Shown here in pieces: positions 37,754 through 47,206 of a stretch of DNA of 64,000 nt. How positions within the stretch are numbered: the first letter of the stretch is position 1; each line of letters begins with the position of its first letter. A program made the position numbers and the translations under genes. The notes below the pieces were generated by a model. That model was not told the DNA's origin. It ran no database searches and was given only the letters and a program-made list of their open reading frames with translations. Source of the DNA: Roseiarcus sp035656495. GTDB lineage: Bacteria; Pseudomonadota; Alphaproteobacteria; Rhizobiales; Beijerinckiaceae. The stretch is from positions 1 to 64,000 of the forward strand of contig DASRSL010000089.1 of NCBI GenBank assembly GCA_035656495.1, in the 5' to 3' direction.

Positions 37754-38442
37754 GATCCCGCTCCCTCTCGTATGAGCTCAATCGCCTCGTCGGTCCCCAT
37801 CACGCCGCCGAACGCCTGCAGAAAGATGGACAAGGTTGCGTTGTGTTCGGCATCATTGCGCGAGGCGTTGGCGTCCGAGATCATGATCGTCTTGAAATTG
37901 CGCATCGCAGCGTCTCGCGCAGTGCATTCACAGCACACGTTCGTCACGGCGCCGACGACGAGCGCCATTTCGACGCCTCGCGAGCGCAAGAGGCGTTCGA
38001 GCGTTTGCGAGGGGTCAACGAACGGCGACAGGCGGTTCTTCGAAACCACCGGGTCCTCCGGGCGCGTATCGAGTTCATGCCACAAGGAATGCTCGGGCTT
38101 GCCTTCTTGGAAGGCGAGACGGAACCGCTCCGATGTATCGCCGGTGATAATGAAGTTGAAGAATGTGGTCCAATCGCGCTCTGAGCCGGGCCCGTAAGTC
38201 GAGATGATCCAGACGACCGTTCCGCCGGCCTCCCGCAGCGCGCCAGCCAGGCGATTGATGTTTGGCACGATCTCGCGTGCAACCGGAATTTCGGCCACCG
38301 CCCTTGGCGCGACGAATCCCGTCTGCATATCGACGACGAGCAGGGCCGTTTTTCGGGGTTCGATCGTCTCAAACGGCTGCAGCCTTCCCCGGCGACGCAT
38401 CGAGATGTCAATGGCCTGTTGAGCGATTTCGACCTTGTGCAC
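37750..38442 (-). CDS. Isochorismatase-family cysteine hydrolase (RutB/biuret-hydrolase-like)
   Basis: A 230-residue amidohydrolase with the catalytic triad of the family: aspartate in LLVVDMQTGF, lysine in VVSKNRLSPF and cysteine in GAVTNVCCECTARDA. Members hydrolyse ureidoacrylate (RutB), biuret, N-carbamoylsarcosine or nicotinamide. The GTG start at 38442 is preferred to ATG at 38400 because the extra N-terminal HKVEIAQQAID matches relatives. It is the first gene of a minus-strand operon with the gamma-glutamyltransferase-family and PuuE-like genes. It diverges from a second PuuE-like gene, so a carbamoyl or ureido amide is the likely bond cleaved. Confidence 0.88.
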   Translation of the reverse strand: MHKVEIAQQAIDISMRRRGRLQPFETIEPRKTALLVVDMQTGFVAPRAVAEIPVAREIVPNINRLAGALREAGGTVVWIISTYGPGSERDWTTFFNFIITGDTSERFRLAFQEGKPEHSLWHELDTRPEDPVVSKNRLSPFVDPSQTLERLLRSRGVEMALVVGAVTNVCCECTARDAAMRNFKTIMISDANASRNDAEHNATLSIFLQAFGGVMGTDEAIELIREGAGS

Positions 38443-38701
38443 GGGCCTCGAGCTCCCGTCTCGCCATCATGACAGGGAGGCAGGATGCCCAATGCGCGGC
38501 ATTTCGCAAGGCTTCGATCAATAGTTGCGCCGAATTTTGTACAAGCGGCTGCTCGCCCAACTTGCGGACGGGTGGGAAATCGAATCGCATCTGCGGTTCG
38601 GGGCCGCTCTGGAGACGGGTAGACGCAGGCGGAGCGCGTCTTGGCCGTCTGGGAGCGTTTCGGCTATGCTCTCGACCATCGCCATCCGACGGGTCCCAGC
38701 G

Positions 38702-39673
38702 ATGAACGCCTCCAGATCCTCGGCTTCTGCAGCTGATCCCTCAACTGCAGGACCGCCGCGGGAAACTGAATCGCCTCGCGATTTCTACGGGTACGGACCA
38801 AATCCACCCGATCCGAGATGGCCGGGAGGCGCGCGAATCGCCGTAAACATCAATCTCAATGTTGAAGCTGGCGGCGAGCATTGCCTTCTCGAGGGCGATG
38901 CTCGTTCCGAGGACGCGCTGAACGATATCGGTCTACCCTCCTATGAAGGAGCTCGCTGCCCCGCAGTCGAATCGGTCTTCGAATACGGACCGCGTAGCGG
39001 GTGCTGGCGCCTGATGCGCATTTTCAGGCGCTTCGACATCAAGATCAGCGTCCTCGGTGTCGTCCGAGCGCTTCAGCAGTGCCCCGAATTGACGCAGGTC
39101 TTTATCGCGGAGGGGCACGAGATCGTCAGCCACGGCTACCGCTGGCTGGACTATCTCGACATCGACGAAAAGACCGAGCGCGAACATATTCGCCTGGCCG
39201 TCGCCGGCATCAAGGAGCTTGCCGGGCAAGCGCCCGTGGGCTGGTTCAACGGCCGGCCGAGCAACAATACGAGGCGCCTTTTGGTCGAGCACGGCGGATT
39301 CCTCTATGACCGCGACTATCTCGGCGACGAATTGCCATTCTGGGTCAAGTTCGGCAGGCGCAGCCATCTGGTGATCCCGGCCTCCTACGAAACCAACGAC
39401 AATCGCTTCGACCGCAACTCCGGGTTCCGCACCGCCGATGGGTTCGCGCGCTACATGACGGATTGTTTCGACCTGCTATACGAAGAGGGCGCCGAGCAGC
39501 CGAAGATGATGGCGATCAACCTCCACGACCGATTGATTGGCCGTCCGGCCAAGGCGGTGGGGCTGATAAAATTCCTCGAGCATGCGCGCAAGCACGATCG
39601 CGTGTGGTTTTGCACCGGTCGTGATATTGCGGAGCATTGGCGCCGAGTGCATCCTGCCCCCGAGGGTGTATGA
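38702..39673 (+). CDS. PuuE-type allantoinase-like hydrolase, paralogue 2
   Basis: 323 residues from the ATG at 38702 (MNASRSSASA). It shares almost every block with the protein at 34800: RDFYGYGPNPPDPRWPGGA, NLNVEAGGEHCLLEGDARSE, ESVFEYGPRSGCWRLMRIF, GHEIVSHGYRWLDY, GWFNGRPSNNTRRLLVE and MMAINLHDRLIGRPAK. PuuE proteins hydrolyse allantoin to allantoate without the binuclear metal site of classical allantoinases; the family overlaps chitin-deacetylase-like proteins in annotation. It lies divergent from the isochorismatase-family gene across a 259-bp spacer. Two close copies flanking one operon suggest a duplication with possible division of labour, for example stereoisomers or two ring intermediates. 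Confidence 0.85.
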   Translation: MNASRSSASAADPSTAGPPRETESPRDFYGYGPNPPDPRWPGGARIAVNINLNVEAGGEHCLLEGDARSEDALNDIGLPSYEGARCPAVESVFEYGPRSGCWRLMRIFRRFDIKISVLGVVRALQQCPELTQVFIAEGHEIVSHGYRWLDYLDIDEKTEREHIRLAVAGIKELAGQAPVGWFNGRPSNNTRRLLVEHGGFLYDRDYLGDELPFWVKFGRRSHLVIPASYETNDNRFDRNSGFRTADGFARYMTDCFDLLYEEGAEQPKMMAINLHDRLIGRPAKAVGLIKFLEHARKHDRVWFCTGRDIAEHWRRVHPAPEGV

Positions 39674-39737
39674 CCGGACATTGGCCTCCGGGCCGAGCCG
39701 ACGTTCGGCTTCGTTTCACCGCCATCAAGCGACGGAC

Positions 39738-41633
39738 TCAATGCGCAATTCGTTCCTCTTCTCGCGGATCGAATTCATTTTGGCGCAACACAAAGTGTCC
39801 CTGTGTCACTTCCTCATAAATTGACGGCTCGGCCTCGTGTCCGAGAGGAAAGATCGGCGAGGCGAGCATCTTGCCGCTCGGACTTTCGTGAACGCGCCGG
39901 CACTTCGGATCGGCCGACGGCACCGCGGCCATGAGCGCTTTGGTGTAGGCGTGACGCGCGTCCTCGAATACGGCAGGGCGCGGGCCGAACTCGACGAGCC
40001 GTCCGAGATACATGACCCCGACATGATGCGATATGCGCTCGACGACGGCAATGTCGTGGCTGATGAAGAGGAAGGAGAGGCCGAGGTCCGCCTGCAATTC
40101 CGCGAGCAGCTCGAGCACCTGCGCCTGAACTGAGACGTCAAGCGCCGAGACGGCCTCGTCGGCGATGACGAGGCTTGGATGAGGAGCGATCGCGCGCGCA
40201 ATCGCGACGCGTTGGCGCTGGCCACCGGAAAGTTCGTGGGGATAGCGGCTTAGAAAAACGCGGGGAAGCCCGACGCGATCGAACAGCTTCGCAACGCGGT
40301 CCGCGATCTCCGATTTCGAAGCGAGGCCGAAGTTGACGAGCGGCTCGGCGACCTGGTCCCGCAGACGGCGATGCGGATTGAGCGATGCGAACGGATCCTG
40401 AAACACCATCTGCATATCGCGGCGCGCCTCGCGTAATCGAGCTGGTCCGAGACTCCGGAGTTCTCGGCCGTTGAGCCATACTTCGCCTGACTGAGGTTCG
40501 ACGAGCCGCAGGATCGACCGGCCGCAGGATGATTTGCCGCAGCCGGATTCGCCGACGAGCGAGACGGTCTCGCCGACTTTGATGGAGAAGCTCACATCCT
40601 CCACCGCATGGACGTTGGCGACGACGCGGCGCAGGACGCCGCCCCTGACCGGATAGCGTGTCGTGAGGTTCTTGACTTCCAGCAAGGGTCGCTGTCGCAC
40701 GCTGGACGAAGCTCCCGCGCGGCTCGTGCGAGCGGTGTCGCCGGCTCCGTGCACGCGCGCGGGCACGGTCGTGCCCCGCATCTGGCCGAGTTTCGGGACC
40801 GCCGCGAGCAGCATCCGCGTGTACTCATGCTCCGGATTCGCGAAGAGAGCGCCGACCTCGCCTTCCTCGACGATCTTGCCCTGGTACATAACCACGACCC
40901 GATCGGCCATCTGTGCCACGACCGCCATATCGTGGGTAACGAACAGGACCGCCATGCGGTTCTCGCGCTTCAGCCGGTCGATCAGGGCGAGGATTTCCGC
41001 CTGAATCGTCACGTCGAGCGCGGTCGTCGGTTCGTCGGCTATCAGGAGTCGCGGCTCGCACGCCATGGCCATGGCGATGACGACGCGCTGACGCATGCCG
41101 CCCGACAATTCGTGGGGGTATTGCTTGAGGCGCCGCTCCGGCTCCGGCACGCGTACGCTTCGGAGCAGCTCGAGCGCCCGCGCCCGCGCTTCGCCTCGTC
41201 TCAGGCCCCGATGCGTCCTAAGACCGTCGGTGAGTTGTCGCTCGATGGTGAAGACCGGATTCAGAGAGGTCATAGGCTCCTGAAAGATCATGCCGATCTC
41301 ATTGCCTCGAAGCTGGCGCATGAACTCAGGCGTGCCCTCGGCGAGGTCGATCGCCTCGCCTTTGCGAGGCACAAAATTGAGCTTGCCGGCGGTTATTCGG
41401 CCGCCGCCAAACTCGACGAGGCGCATCAGTGAAAGCGAGGTCACCGATTTCCCAGAGCCCGATTCGCCGACGAGGCAGACGGTCTCGCCGGGATTGATGG
41501 AAAACGACACGCCTGCCACGGCGACGATTGTTGCGCCGCCGGCCACGAACTCGACCCTCAGGTCCTCGATTGCGATCAGCGGCGGATCCGTCCGGTCTTG
41601 GGGCATCGGAAGCGTTTCGGCGGTCGACGACAT
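39738..41633 (-). CDS. Dipeptide/oligopeptide-type ABC transporter, fused double ATPase (DppD-DppF-like)
   Basis: A 631-residue protein with two complete nucleotide-binding domains in one chain, as in GsiA. The start at 41633 follows the permease stop by 14 bp. Domain 1 (about 18-270): Walker A GESGSGKSV, signature LSGGMRQRVVIAMA, Walker B LLIADEPTTALD. Domain 2 (about 320-590): Walker A GESGCGKSS, signature LSGGQRQRVAIARA, Walker B LVIADEAVSALD, with Ala replacing the usual Pro after the catalytic Glu. Both end in oligopeptide-type C-terminal regions (YTRMLLAAVP, YTKALMAAVPSADP). It is last gene of the long minus-strand operon that starts at 52363. Confidence 0.93.
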   Translation of the reverse strand: MSSTAETLPMPQDRTDPPLIAIEDLRVEFVAGGATIVAVAGVSFSINPGETVCLVGESGSGKSVTSLSLMRLVEFGGGRITAGKLNFVPRKGEAIDLAEGTPEFMRQLRGNEIGMIFQEPMTSLNPVFTIERQLTDGLRTHRGLRRGEARARALELLRSVRVPEPERRLKQYPHELSGGMRQRVVIAMAMACEPRLLIADEPTTALDVTIQAEILALIDRLKRENRMAVLFVTHDMAVVAQMADRVVVMYQGKIVEEGEVGALFANPEHEYTRMLLAAVPKLGQMRGTTVPARVHGAGDTARTSRAGASSSVRQRPLLEVKNLTTRYPVRGGVLRRVVANVHAVEDVSFSIKVGETVSLVGESGCGKSSCGRSILRLVEPQSGEVWLNGRELRSLGPARLREARRDMQMVFQDPFASLNPHRRLRDQVAEPLVNFGLASKSEIADRVAKLFDRVGLPRVFLSRYPHELSGGQRQRVAIARAIAPHPSLVIADEAVSALDVSVQAQVLELLAELQADLGLSFLFISHDIAVVERISHHVGVMYLGRLVEFGPRPAVFEDARHAYTKALMAAVPSADPKCRRVHESPSGKMLASPIFPLGHEAEPSIYEEVTQGHFVLRQNEFDPREEERIAH

Positions 41634-41646
41634 CGATCGGCCCGCC

Positions 41647-42462
41647 TCACGACGCGCGCGGGTCGAGAACGTCGCGGAGAACATCGCCGGACATGTTGAG
41701 CCCAAGAACGGTGATAGCGACGGCGGCGCCCGGCACGAGGCCCGTCCAAGGGGCGACGTCGAGGTAGTCGCGCGAAGCTTGGATCATCAGCCCCCACGAG
41801 GATTGCGGCGGTTGCGTGCCGAGGCCGAGAAACGAGAGGCCCGCCTCCGCGAGAACGGCGAAGGCCAGGCTGATCGTGGCCTGGACGATGATCGGCGGCA
41901 CGACGTTGGGGAGGACATGCCGCAGCACAAGATGGAGGTCGGTCGCTCCCGCCGCTCGCGCGGCCTCGATATACGGCATCTGCGTGACGCGAAGCGCTTC
42001 GCCGCGCACGATCCGGGCGAGGAAGGGCGTGAAGGCGACGCCGATGGCGATGATGGCGTTTGGGATGCTCGGGCCAAGCATGGCGCTGATGGTGAGCGCG
42101 AGCAGCAGCACCGGGAAGCTCAAGAGCGTGTCGACCAGGCGCATGAGCGCATTGTCGATGCCGCCCCGATAGAAGCCGGAAACCATGCCGAGCGGCAGGC
42201 CAAGGACAAGACTTATCACGACCGCAGCGCTCGCGATCCCGAGCGACGTCCGGGCGCCCAGCATCACGCGATAGAAGAGATCTCGCCCGAGCTGATCGGT
42301 GCCGAACCAATGGAGGGCCGAGGGCGGGCGAAGCCGCGCCGTCATGGTCATTCGCGTTCCGTAGTCGGCCGGAATGACGAGCGGAGCGACGATCGCGACG
42401 AGAACCATTGCGATCACCAGCGTCGCGCCGAGGACCCCCTTCGCGGTCAAGAAGCGCCTCAT
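41647..42462 (-). CDS. Dipeptide-type ABC transporter permease (DppC-like)
   Basis: A 271-residue inner-membrane permease with about six helices. Features: an N-terminal helix (LVIAMVLVAIVAPLVI), LGTDQLGRD-type HWFGTDQLGRDLFYRVMLGA, a long SLVLGLPLGMVSGF helix, and the ATPase-contact loop EALRVTQMPYIEAARAAGA. It pairs with the DppB-like subunit encoded 6 bp upstream and the fused ATPase 13 bp downstream. Confidence 0.93.
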   Translation of the reverse strand: MRRFLTAKGVLGATLVIAMVLVAIVAPLVIPADYGTRMTMTARLRPPSALHWFGTDQLGRDLFYRVMLGARTSLGIASAAVVISLVLGLPLGMVSGFYRGGIDNALMRLVDTLLSFPVLLLALTISAMLGPSIPNAIIAIGVAFTPFLARIVRGEALRVTQMPYIEAARAAGATDLHLVLRHVLPNVVPPIIVQATISLAFAVLAEAGLSFLGLGTQPPQSSWGLMIQASRDYLDVAPWTGLVPGAAVAITVLGLNMSGDVLRDVLDPRAS

Positions 42463-42468
42463 TGGGTC

Positions 42469-43410
42469 CTACTCCAGCCGGATTCGCGGATCGAAGTAGA
42501 GGTAGAGCAGGTCGACGGCGAGATTGGCGAGCATGACCACGGCCGCAATGACAAAGACCGCCGCCTGGATCAAGGGTATGTCGCGATTGAGCAGGGCCTG
42601 GTAAGTCAGCCAGCCCATGCCGGTGTAGTTGAACAGCGTCTCGATGACGATAATCGAGCCGAACAAGTAGCCGACCTGGAGGCCGGCCACGGTCATCACC
42701 GGGCCGATGGCGTTGGCGAGCGCGTATCGCCAGACGATCGTTCGCTCTCTGAGGCCTTTGGCGCGTCCGACCCGAATGAATTCCTGTTCGAGTACGCCGG
42801 TCATGGTCGACCGCGTCATACGCGTGAGATGCGCCATGAGGCCGAGTCCGAGGGCCAGCGATGGAAGGAAGGCGTGGGCCAGCGCCTGCCCGAGGTTGAC
42901 GGAAGGATCGGTAAAGCCGCTTGATGGAAACCAGCCGAGAGCCCGCGCGAACAGGAGGATCATCACGATCCCCCAGAAGAAATCCGGCAGGCTCACGCCG
43001 ACGAGCGCCGCGCTGCTGCTTGTCGCGTCCTGCCAGCGGTTGCGATGAACGGCGGCCCAAACACCGAGCGGCACGGCGCAGACCAACGCTATCGCCATCG
43101 ACATCACGACGATGAGCGAACTCGCCTTGACCTTCTGGATGAGGAGATCGGCGATCGGAGCTTTGAACACAAGCGACCGTCCCCAATCGCCGACCGCGAT
43201 GCCGCCGATCCACCTGCCGTACTGAACGACAAGCGGATCGTTGAGACCAAGAGATTTCCTCAAGCCGGCGAGCGCCTCCGGATTGCTCTGCGTCCCCATG
43301 ATCATCGTCGCGACGTCGCCAGGAAGAATGGTCGTGACGGCGAAAGTGATGACCGAGATCAGGAACAGCGTCAGCGCGATCGAGAGTAGGCGGTTGAGGA
43401 CATAGGTCAT
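42469..43410 (-). CDS. Dipeptide-type ABC transporter permease (DppB-like)
   Basis: A 313-residue inner-membrane permease. The N-terminal hallmark of DppB/OppB proteins is present (VLNRLLSIALTLFLISVITF, then LPGDVATMIMG), followed by LGLNDPLVVQYGRWI, the periplasmic region and the cytoplasmic coupling loop EFIRVGRAKGLRERTIVWRY. It lies between the binding-protein gene (61 bp upstream) and the DppC-like gene. The ribosome binding site is weak. Confidence 0.93.
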   Translation of the reverse strand: MTYVLNRLLSIALTLFLISVITFAVTTILPGDVATMIMGTQSNPEALAGLRKSLGLNDPLVVQYGRWIGGIAVGDWGRSLVFKAPIADLLIQKVKASSLIVVMSMAIALVCAVPLGVWAAVHRNRWQDATSSSAALVGVSLPDFFWGIVMILLFARALGWFPSSGFTDPSVNLGQALAHAFLPSLALGLGLMAHLTRMTRSTMTGVLEQEFIRVGRAKGLRERTIVWRYALANAIGPVMTVAGLQVGYLFGSIIVIETLFNYTGMGWLTYQALLNRDIPLIQAAVFVIAAVVMLANLAVDLLYLYFDPRIRLE

Positions 43411-43471
43411 GAGGATCCAGGGCTGACTTCAGTCGAGGCCGGCCGGCGCTTGGGTGCTCCGGCCGACGCCT

Positions 43472-45016
43472 TTACGCCTGCAACCAGACCTTGTGGAACT
43501 TGAGGTTGCTGCCGTTTGGATGAACGATGGTGTCGAGACCGCCGACCGAGGGCTGCGCGCCGATCGACCCGTTGCGGAACCAGAGGATCACGTCGTGGAC
43601 CTGGTCGTAGATGCGCTGCTGCACCTGCTTGTAGATGTCGGCCCTGGCGACCGGATCGATCGTCACGCGCGCCTTCTGCAGGAGATTGTCAAGCTCCGGA
43701 TCCCGGATATGGCGGTAGTTGAACGCGCCGGTCGAATGCCAGAGGCTGTAGTAGAGGAAATCCGGCTCCCACAGGGTGAAGAAATTCATCATCGAGATCT
43801 GGAAGTCCTTGTTGACCCAGACTTGACTCAGCCAGTCGGCCCAGGTGAGCTGCTCGATCTTCATGTTGATGCCGGCTTCCTTGAACCATTCGAGCATGAT
43901 CTGCGCCGACTCGACATGATAGGGATAGTTCGTCGTCGCCTTGAAGACGAGGTCGAGCTTGCCGGGTCCGTACCCCGCTTCCGAGAGCAACTGCTTGGCC
44001 TTTCCGATGTCCTGCGGACGGTTCTTGAGCGCGGCGTTGTATGAGGACGAAGTCGGGTAGCTCGGGGAGGCGGTTGTCCTGCCCTCGCCCCAAAGTGCGC
44101 CCTGCAACAACGCCTCCTTGTCGATGAGGAGATCGATCGCGAGCCGCACGCGCTTATCTTTGAACGGTTCGAAGTCATGGTTGAGGTTGACGAAGTCCCA
44201 ATTGAGCGGGAACCAGGTGATGACCTGCAGCTTTGGATCGCCCTTCACCTCCTTGATCCGGTCGGCCGGAATGTCGTTGATCATCTGCATTTCGCCGGTG
44301 CGCAGACCCGTGAGACGCACAGTGGGCTCAGTCACTTCCCTCGCAATGACCTTGTCGAGATAGGCCGGCCCATCCCAGTAGTCGTCGAAACGCACGAGCT
44401 CGACCTCGTGCCCGAACTCCCGCCGCACGAACTTGAACGGTCCTGCGCCGACCGGTGTCTTGCCCTGCTGGTCGCCCGAGCCCTGAGGCATGATCGCGCC
44501 GGCGCCGTTTTCGGCGAGGCGGCTGAGGAACGGAGCGTTGACCCGGTTCATCTTGATGATGACTGTGAGGTCGTCGGGCGTCTCGATCGCCGCCACGTCG
44601 TTGAAGACCTCGAAATTGACGGCGCCAGTTTCCTTGGCCCGGCAGCGGTCGAACGAGTATTTGACGTCCGCAGATGTCATCGTCTTGCCATCGTGGAACT
44701 TGACCCCTGGACGGAGGTGGAACGTGTAGGTCTGTCCGTCGGGACTCTGCTCGAAGCTCTTTGCGAGGCTCGGAATCACCGTGAAGTTCTTGTCGACGGT
44801 GACGATCGCGTCGTGGACGTTTTGCAGCACGCGGAGTGTGGAGGCTGTTCCCGTCTGGTGGATGTCGAGATTCTGCGTCGTCTCGGAATGCCCCCAAATC
44901 AGCGTTCCGCCTTTCACCGGTTCGGCGGCAGCCAGCGACGGCCCGGTCCGAAGGCCGCCGAACGCCGTGGCTCCGATCAATGTTGCGCTCGACCTCAGGA
45001 AATCCCTACGCTTCAT
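43472..45016 (-). CDS. Dipeptide-type ABC transporter binding protein (Tat-exported)
   Basis: A 514-residue family-5 solute-binding protein. The leader MKRRDFLRSSATLIGATAFG has a twin-arginine motif, so it is probably exported folded by the Tat system. Mature-domain signatures are AKSFEQSPDGQTYTFHLRPG, VKFHDGKTMTSADVKYSFDR and the VGAGPFKFVRRE block. Such proteins bind peptides, nickel or various small organic compounds. It precedes the two permeases and ATPase and follows the amidase in the same operon, so the ligand probably belongs to the hydantoinase/amidase pathway. Confidence 0.93.
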   Translation of the reverse strand: MKRRDFLRSSATLIGATAFGGLRTGPSLAAAEPVKGGTLIWGHSETTQNLDIHQTGTASTLRVLQNVHDAIVTVDKNFTVIPSLAKSFEQSPDGQTYTFHLRPGVKFHDGKTMTSADVKYSFDRCRAKETGAVNFEVFNDVAAIETPDDLTVIIKMNRVNAPFLSRLAENGAGAIMPQGSGDQQGKTPVGAGPFKFVRREFGHEVELVRFDDYWDGPAYLDKVIAREVTEPTVRLTGLRTGEMQMINDIPADRIKEVKGDPKLQVITWFPLNWDFVNLNHDFEPFKDKRVRLAIDLLIDKEALLQGALWGEGRTTASPSYPTSSSYNAALKNRPQDIGKAKQLLSEAGYGPGKLDLVFKATTNYPYHVESAQIMLEWFKEAGINMKIEQLTWADWLSQVWVNKDFQISMMNFFTLWEPDFLYYSLWHSTGAFNYRHIRDPELDNLLQKARVTIDPVARADIYKQVQQRIYDQVHDVILWFRNGSIGAQPSVGGLDTIVHPNGSNLKFHKVWLQA

Positions 45017-45106
45017 GGCATCCCTCCTGCTGGCGGAAAACTTGGGTTTTTCTCTTCCTACTGGGCTCGCGAGTTGTCGTTAACGGCGGCGCATCGCCGC
45101 CAGAAC

Positions 45107-46753
45107 TTAAGTTGGCAGCTTGGGGCGGACGGCAGCGACGCCCAGCTCTTTCTCGAGCGCCATGCCGAGATTGAGGAGCGATCCCTCTCCGAACAGCCGC
45201 CCCCAGAGCGAGACGCCCTGCGGAACTCTGAAAGTCCGGCCGGCCGCGCCGGGCTCTCCGGTCGTCAGCTTACCCGAGCCAAGGGACGCCGCGCCACGAG
45301 TTGCGACATCGAGGAAGCCCGCCCGCAGATGAAGGCAAGGATGTCCGGTGAAATTGCTCGCGATCAGCATGGGTCCGGTCATGAAGGGCCCGATCACGGC
45401 GTCAACCTTGGTGAAAAGCTCATCGAGCGCGAGCATGACCTGATAGCGAAGACGGTCGAGTTGGACGTGGTCGACGGCCGACAGAAAGCGCGCCTTGCGA
45501 AAGGTGTTCGGCCAGGCGCCGTCGTCCTGCCACTTGAGGGTGTCGTCGAGGCCGGACAGCGTCAGTTCCTCGAACGCCGCCGACGCTTCGGCATAAACGA
45601 CGTTCATGAGCGCCTCGTAGGGAAGGGGCGGCAGCGAAACCTGGACGACATCGACGCCGAGATGGCGCGCCGCGGCGAGAGCGGCATGGTCGACATCATT
45701 GGCGCCTTCCTCGAACGCCTCCGGGAGATAGCCGAGCGTGAGGCGCGAAATGTCGGCCTCGGCGTCGAAGCCGAACGGCGCATCGATGGAAAAGCGGTCC
45801 GCGACGTCCGCGCCGCTGATAGCCGCCAGCACGATCGCCGTATCCTCGACAAATCGGCAGATGGCCCCCACTTTGTCGAGCGACCAGCAGAGCGCCATGC
45901 CGCCTGCGCGCGAGACCCGCCCGAAGGTCGGCCGCAATCCTGTCGTGCCGCAACGTTGGCTGGGGGACGTGATCGACCCGAGCGTCTCGGTGCCGATCGA
46001 AAAGGCGCAGAGCCCGGCGGCGGTCGCCGAGGCGGATCCGGCGCTCGATCCGCTCGAGCCTTCATTGAGGTTCCAGGGATTGCGCGTCCAGCCGCCGTAC
46101 CAGATGTCGTTGTAAGCGAGCGCGCCGACGGTCGTCTTGCCCAAAAGCACGGCGCCCGCCTCACGCAACTTACGCACGATCGTTGCGTCTGCATCCGGGA
46201 TGCGATCTCGATACGGCTCGGCGCCCCATCCGGTGGCGATCCCCCTGGTGTCGAAAAGATCCTTGAGACCATACGGGATCCCGTGCAAGGGGCCGAGGTT
46301 GACGCCGCCGCGCAGCAACGCGTCCGCCGCGTCCGCCTCCGCGAGCGCACGCTGCGCCGTAACCATTGCGAAACACTCGAGTTTGGGTCCCAGGGCGTCG
46401 ATACGGGCGAGAAAGACCTCAGTCAGCCTGCGGCTTGTCAGCGCGCCCGAAGCGATCCACGCCGCAAGCTCTCCGACAGACGCGAAAGCGACGTCCGCCT
46501 TGTCCTCAGGCAGAGGGAGGGGCGCTGGACGGGAAAAGCGCGGTGGGCCTTGCGGCGTGGGCATGGAGAAGCTTGGCGGCCGGGGATCGAAGCGGCTCGC
46601 TGTGGGCATCGAATTGTCGAGGCGGAACTTGCGGCGCGCGACCGAGGAGGCGATCTGCCCCTCGAGGTTTCCCACCATCTGCGCGCGCTCGGCCACGGTA
46701 TAGGCGATGCCCATCAGGCGTTCCGCGCCTTCGATGTCCGCAATCGAAACCAC
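45107..46753 (-). CDS. Amidase signature-family hydrolase
   Basis: A 548-residue amidase. The GTG start at 46753 has GGAGG 8 bp upstream. The Ser-cisSer-Lys catalytic machinery is visible: lysine in LHGIPYGLKDLFDT (about 160), the glycine/serine-rich EGSSGSSAGSASATAAG and the nucleophile region GTETLGSITSPSQRCG. Its N-terminal 85 residues (up to PLPEDKADVAFA) look like the linker and helix region of allophanate-hydrolase or AtzF-like relatives but lack a specific motif. It sits between hyuB and the dipeptide-type transporter in the long minus-strand operon. Likely role: hydrolysis of an amide formed by ring opening; the substrate is unknown. Confidence 0.9.
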   Translation of the reverse strand: MVSIADIEGAERLMGIAYTVAERAQMVGNLEGQIASSVARRKFRLDNSMPTASRFDPRPPSFSMPTPQGPPRFSRPAPLPLPEDKADVAFASVGELAAWIASGALTSRRLTEVFLARIDALGPKLECFAMVTAQRALAEADAADALLRGGVNLGPLHGIPYGLKDLFDTRGIATGWGAEPYRDRIPDADATIVRKLREAGAVLLGKTTVGALAYNDIWYGGWTRNPWNLNEGSSGSSAGSASATAAGLCAFSIGTETLGSITSPSQRCGTTGLRPTFGRVSRAGGMALCWSLDKVGAICRFVEDTAIVLAAISGADVADRFSIDAPFGFDAEADISRLTLGYLPEAFEEGANDVDHAALAAARHLGVDVVQVSLPPLPYEALMNVVYAEASAAFEELTLSGLDDTLKWQDDGAWPNTFRKARFLSAVDHVQLDRLRYQVMLALDELFTKVDAVIGPFMTGPMLIASNFTGHPCLHLRAGFLDVATRGAASLGSGKLTTGEPGAAGRTFRVPQGVSLWGRLFGEGSLLNLGMALEKELGVAAVRPKLPT

Positions 46754-47206
46754 TTTGTTTTCCTCCGATTCCGAAGAGCGGCGGTGCGCGGATCGAAAGA
46801 GGTTAAAGCAACGTGTTTCTCAGTCAATGCAGGAGGCGTTGGAACTTCAGCGCGTCGTCGTTGTTTGGGAGCGCAATCCCTGGCGTGCTTTTTACACTGC
46901 GCATCCCTGCGCCGAGCATCACGGCGAACCGGAAAGCAGGCTGCGCCCAGACATCGCTCTGGCGGGCGAAGACGGCGGTCGATTTACAACAGGCGGGGCA
47001 TCACCGGAAACAGCTTATCGACGCAGAGGACATCGGCTGAAGGATTGCTGGCGCCTCTTGGCCCTTATCCAGACATGCGCGCAGAATTCCCGCTTCGAGT
47101 TCCCTCACCTCGCATCGCGCTCTTCCCTTGACTCGGAACAATTCGAGGGCGGTTCCGGTGGATCAGCCGTTGCTATTGCATCGCGGCCGAAATTCCCGAT
47201 GTCTTG
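46754..47206. other. Gap inside the long minus-strand operon
   Basis: 453 bases between hyuB and the amidase gene with no recognisable gene. A 60-codon minus-strand open stretch ending at 46835 (containing FRFAVMLGAGMRSVKS) has no start and no recognised relative. The gap may contain an internal promoter, or be what is left of a lost gene. Confidence 0.4.

Noticed and set aside
46804..47010. Minus-strand open stretch between hyuB and the amidase gene
   Set aside because: About 60 codons with no start codon after an upstream stop, no ribosome binding site and no recognised relative.
44177..47131. 984-codon plus-strand open frame
   Set aside because: Lies opposite the dipeptide binding-protein and amidase genes, both with strong motifs; its length results only from GC-rich codon bias.
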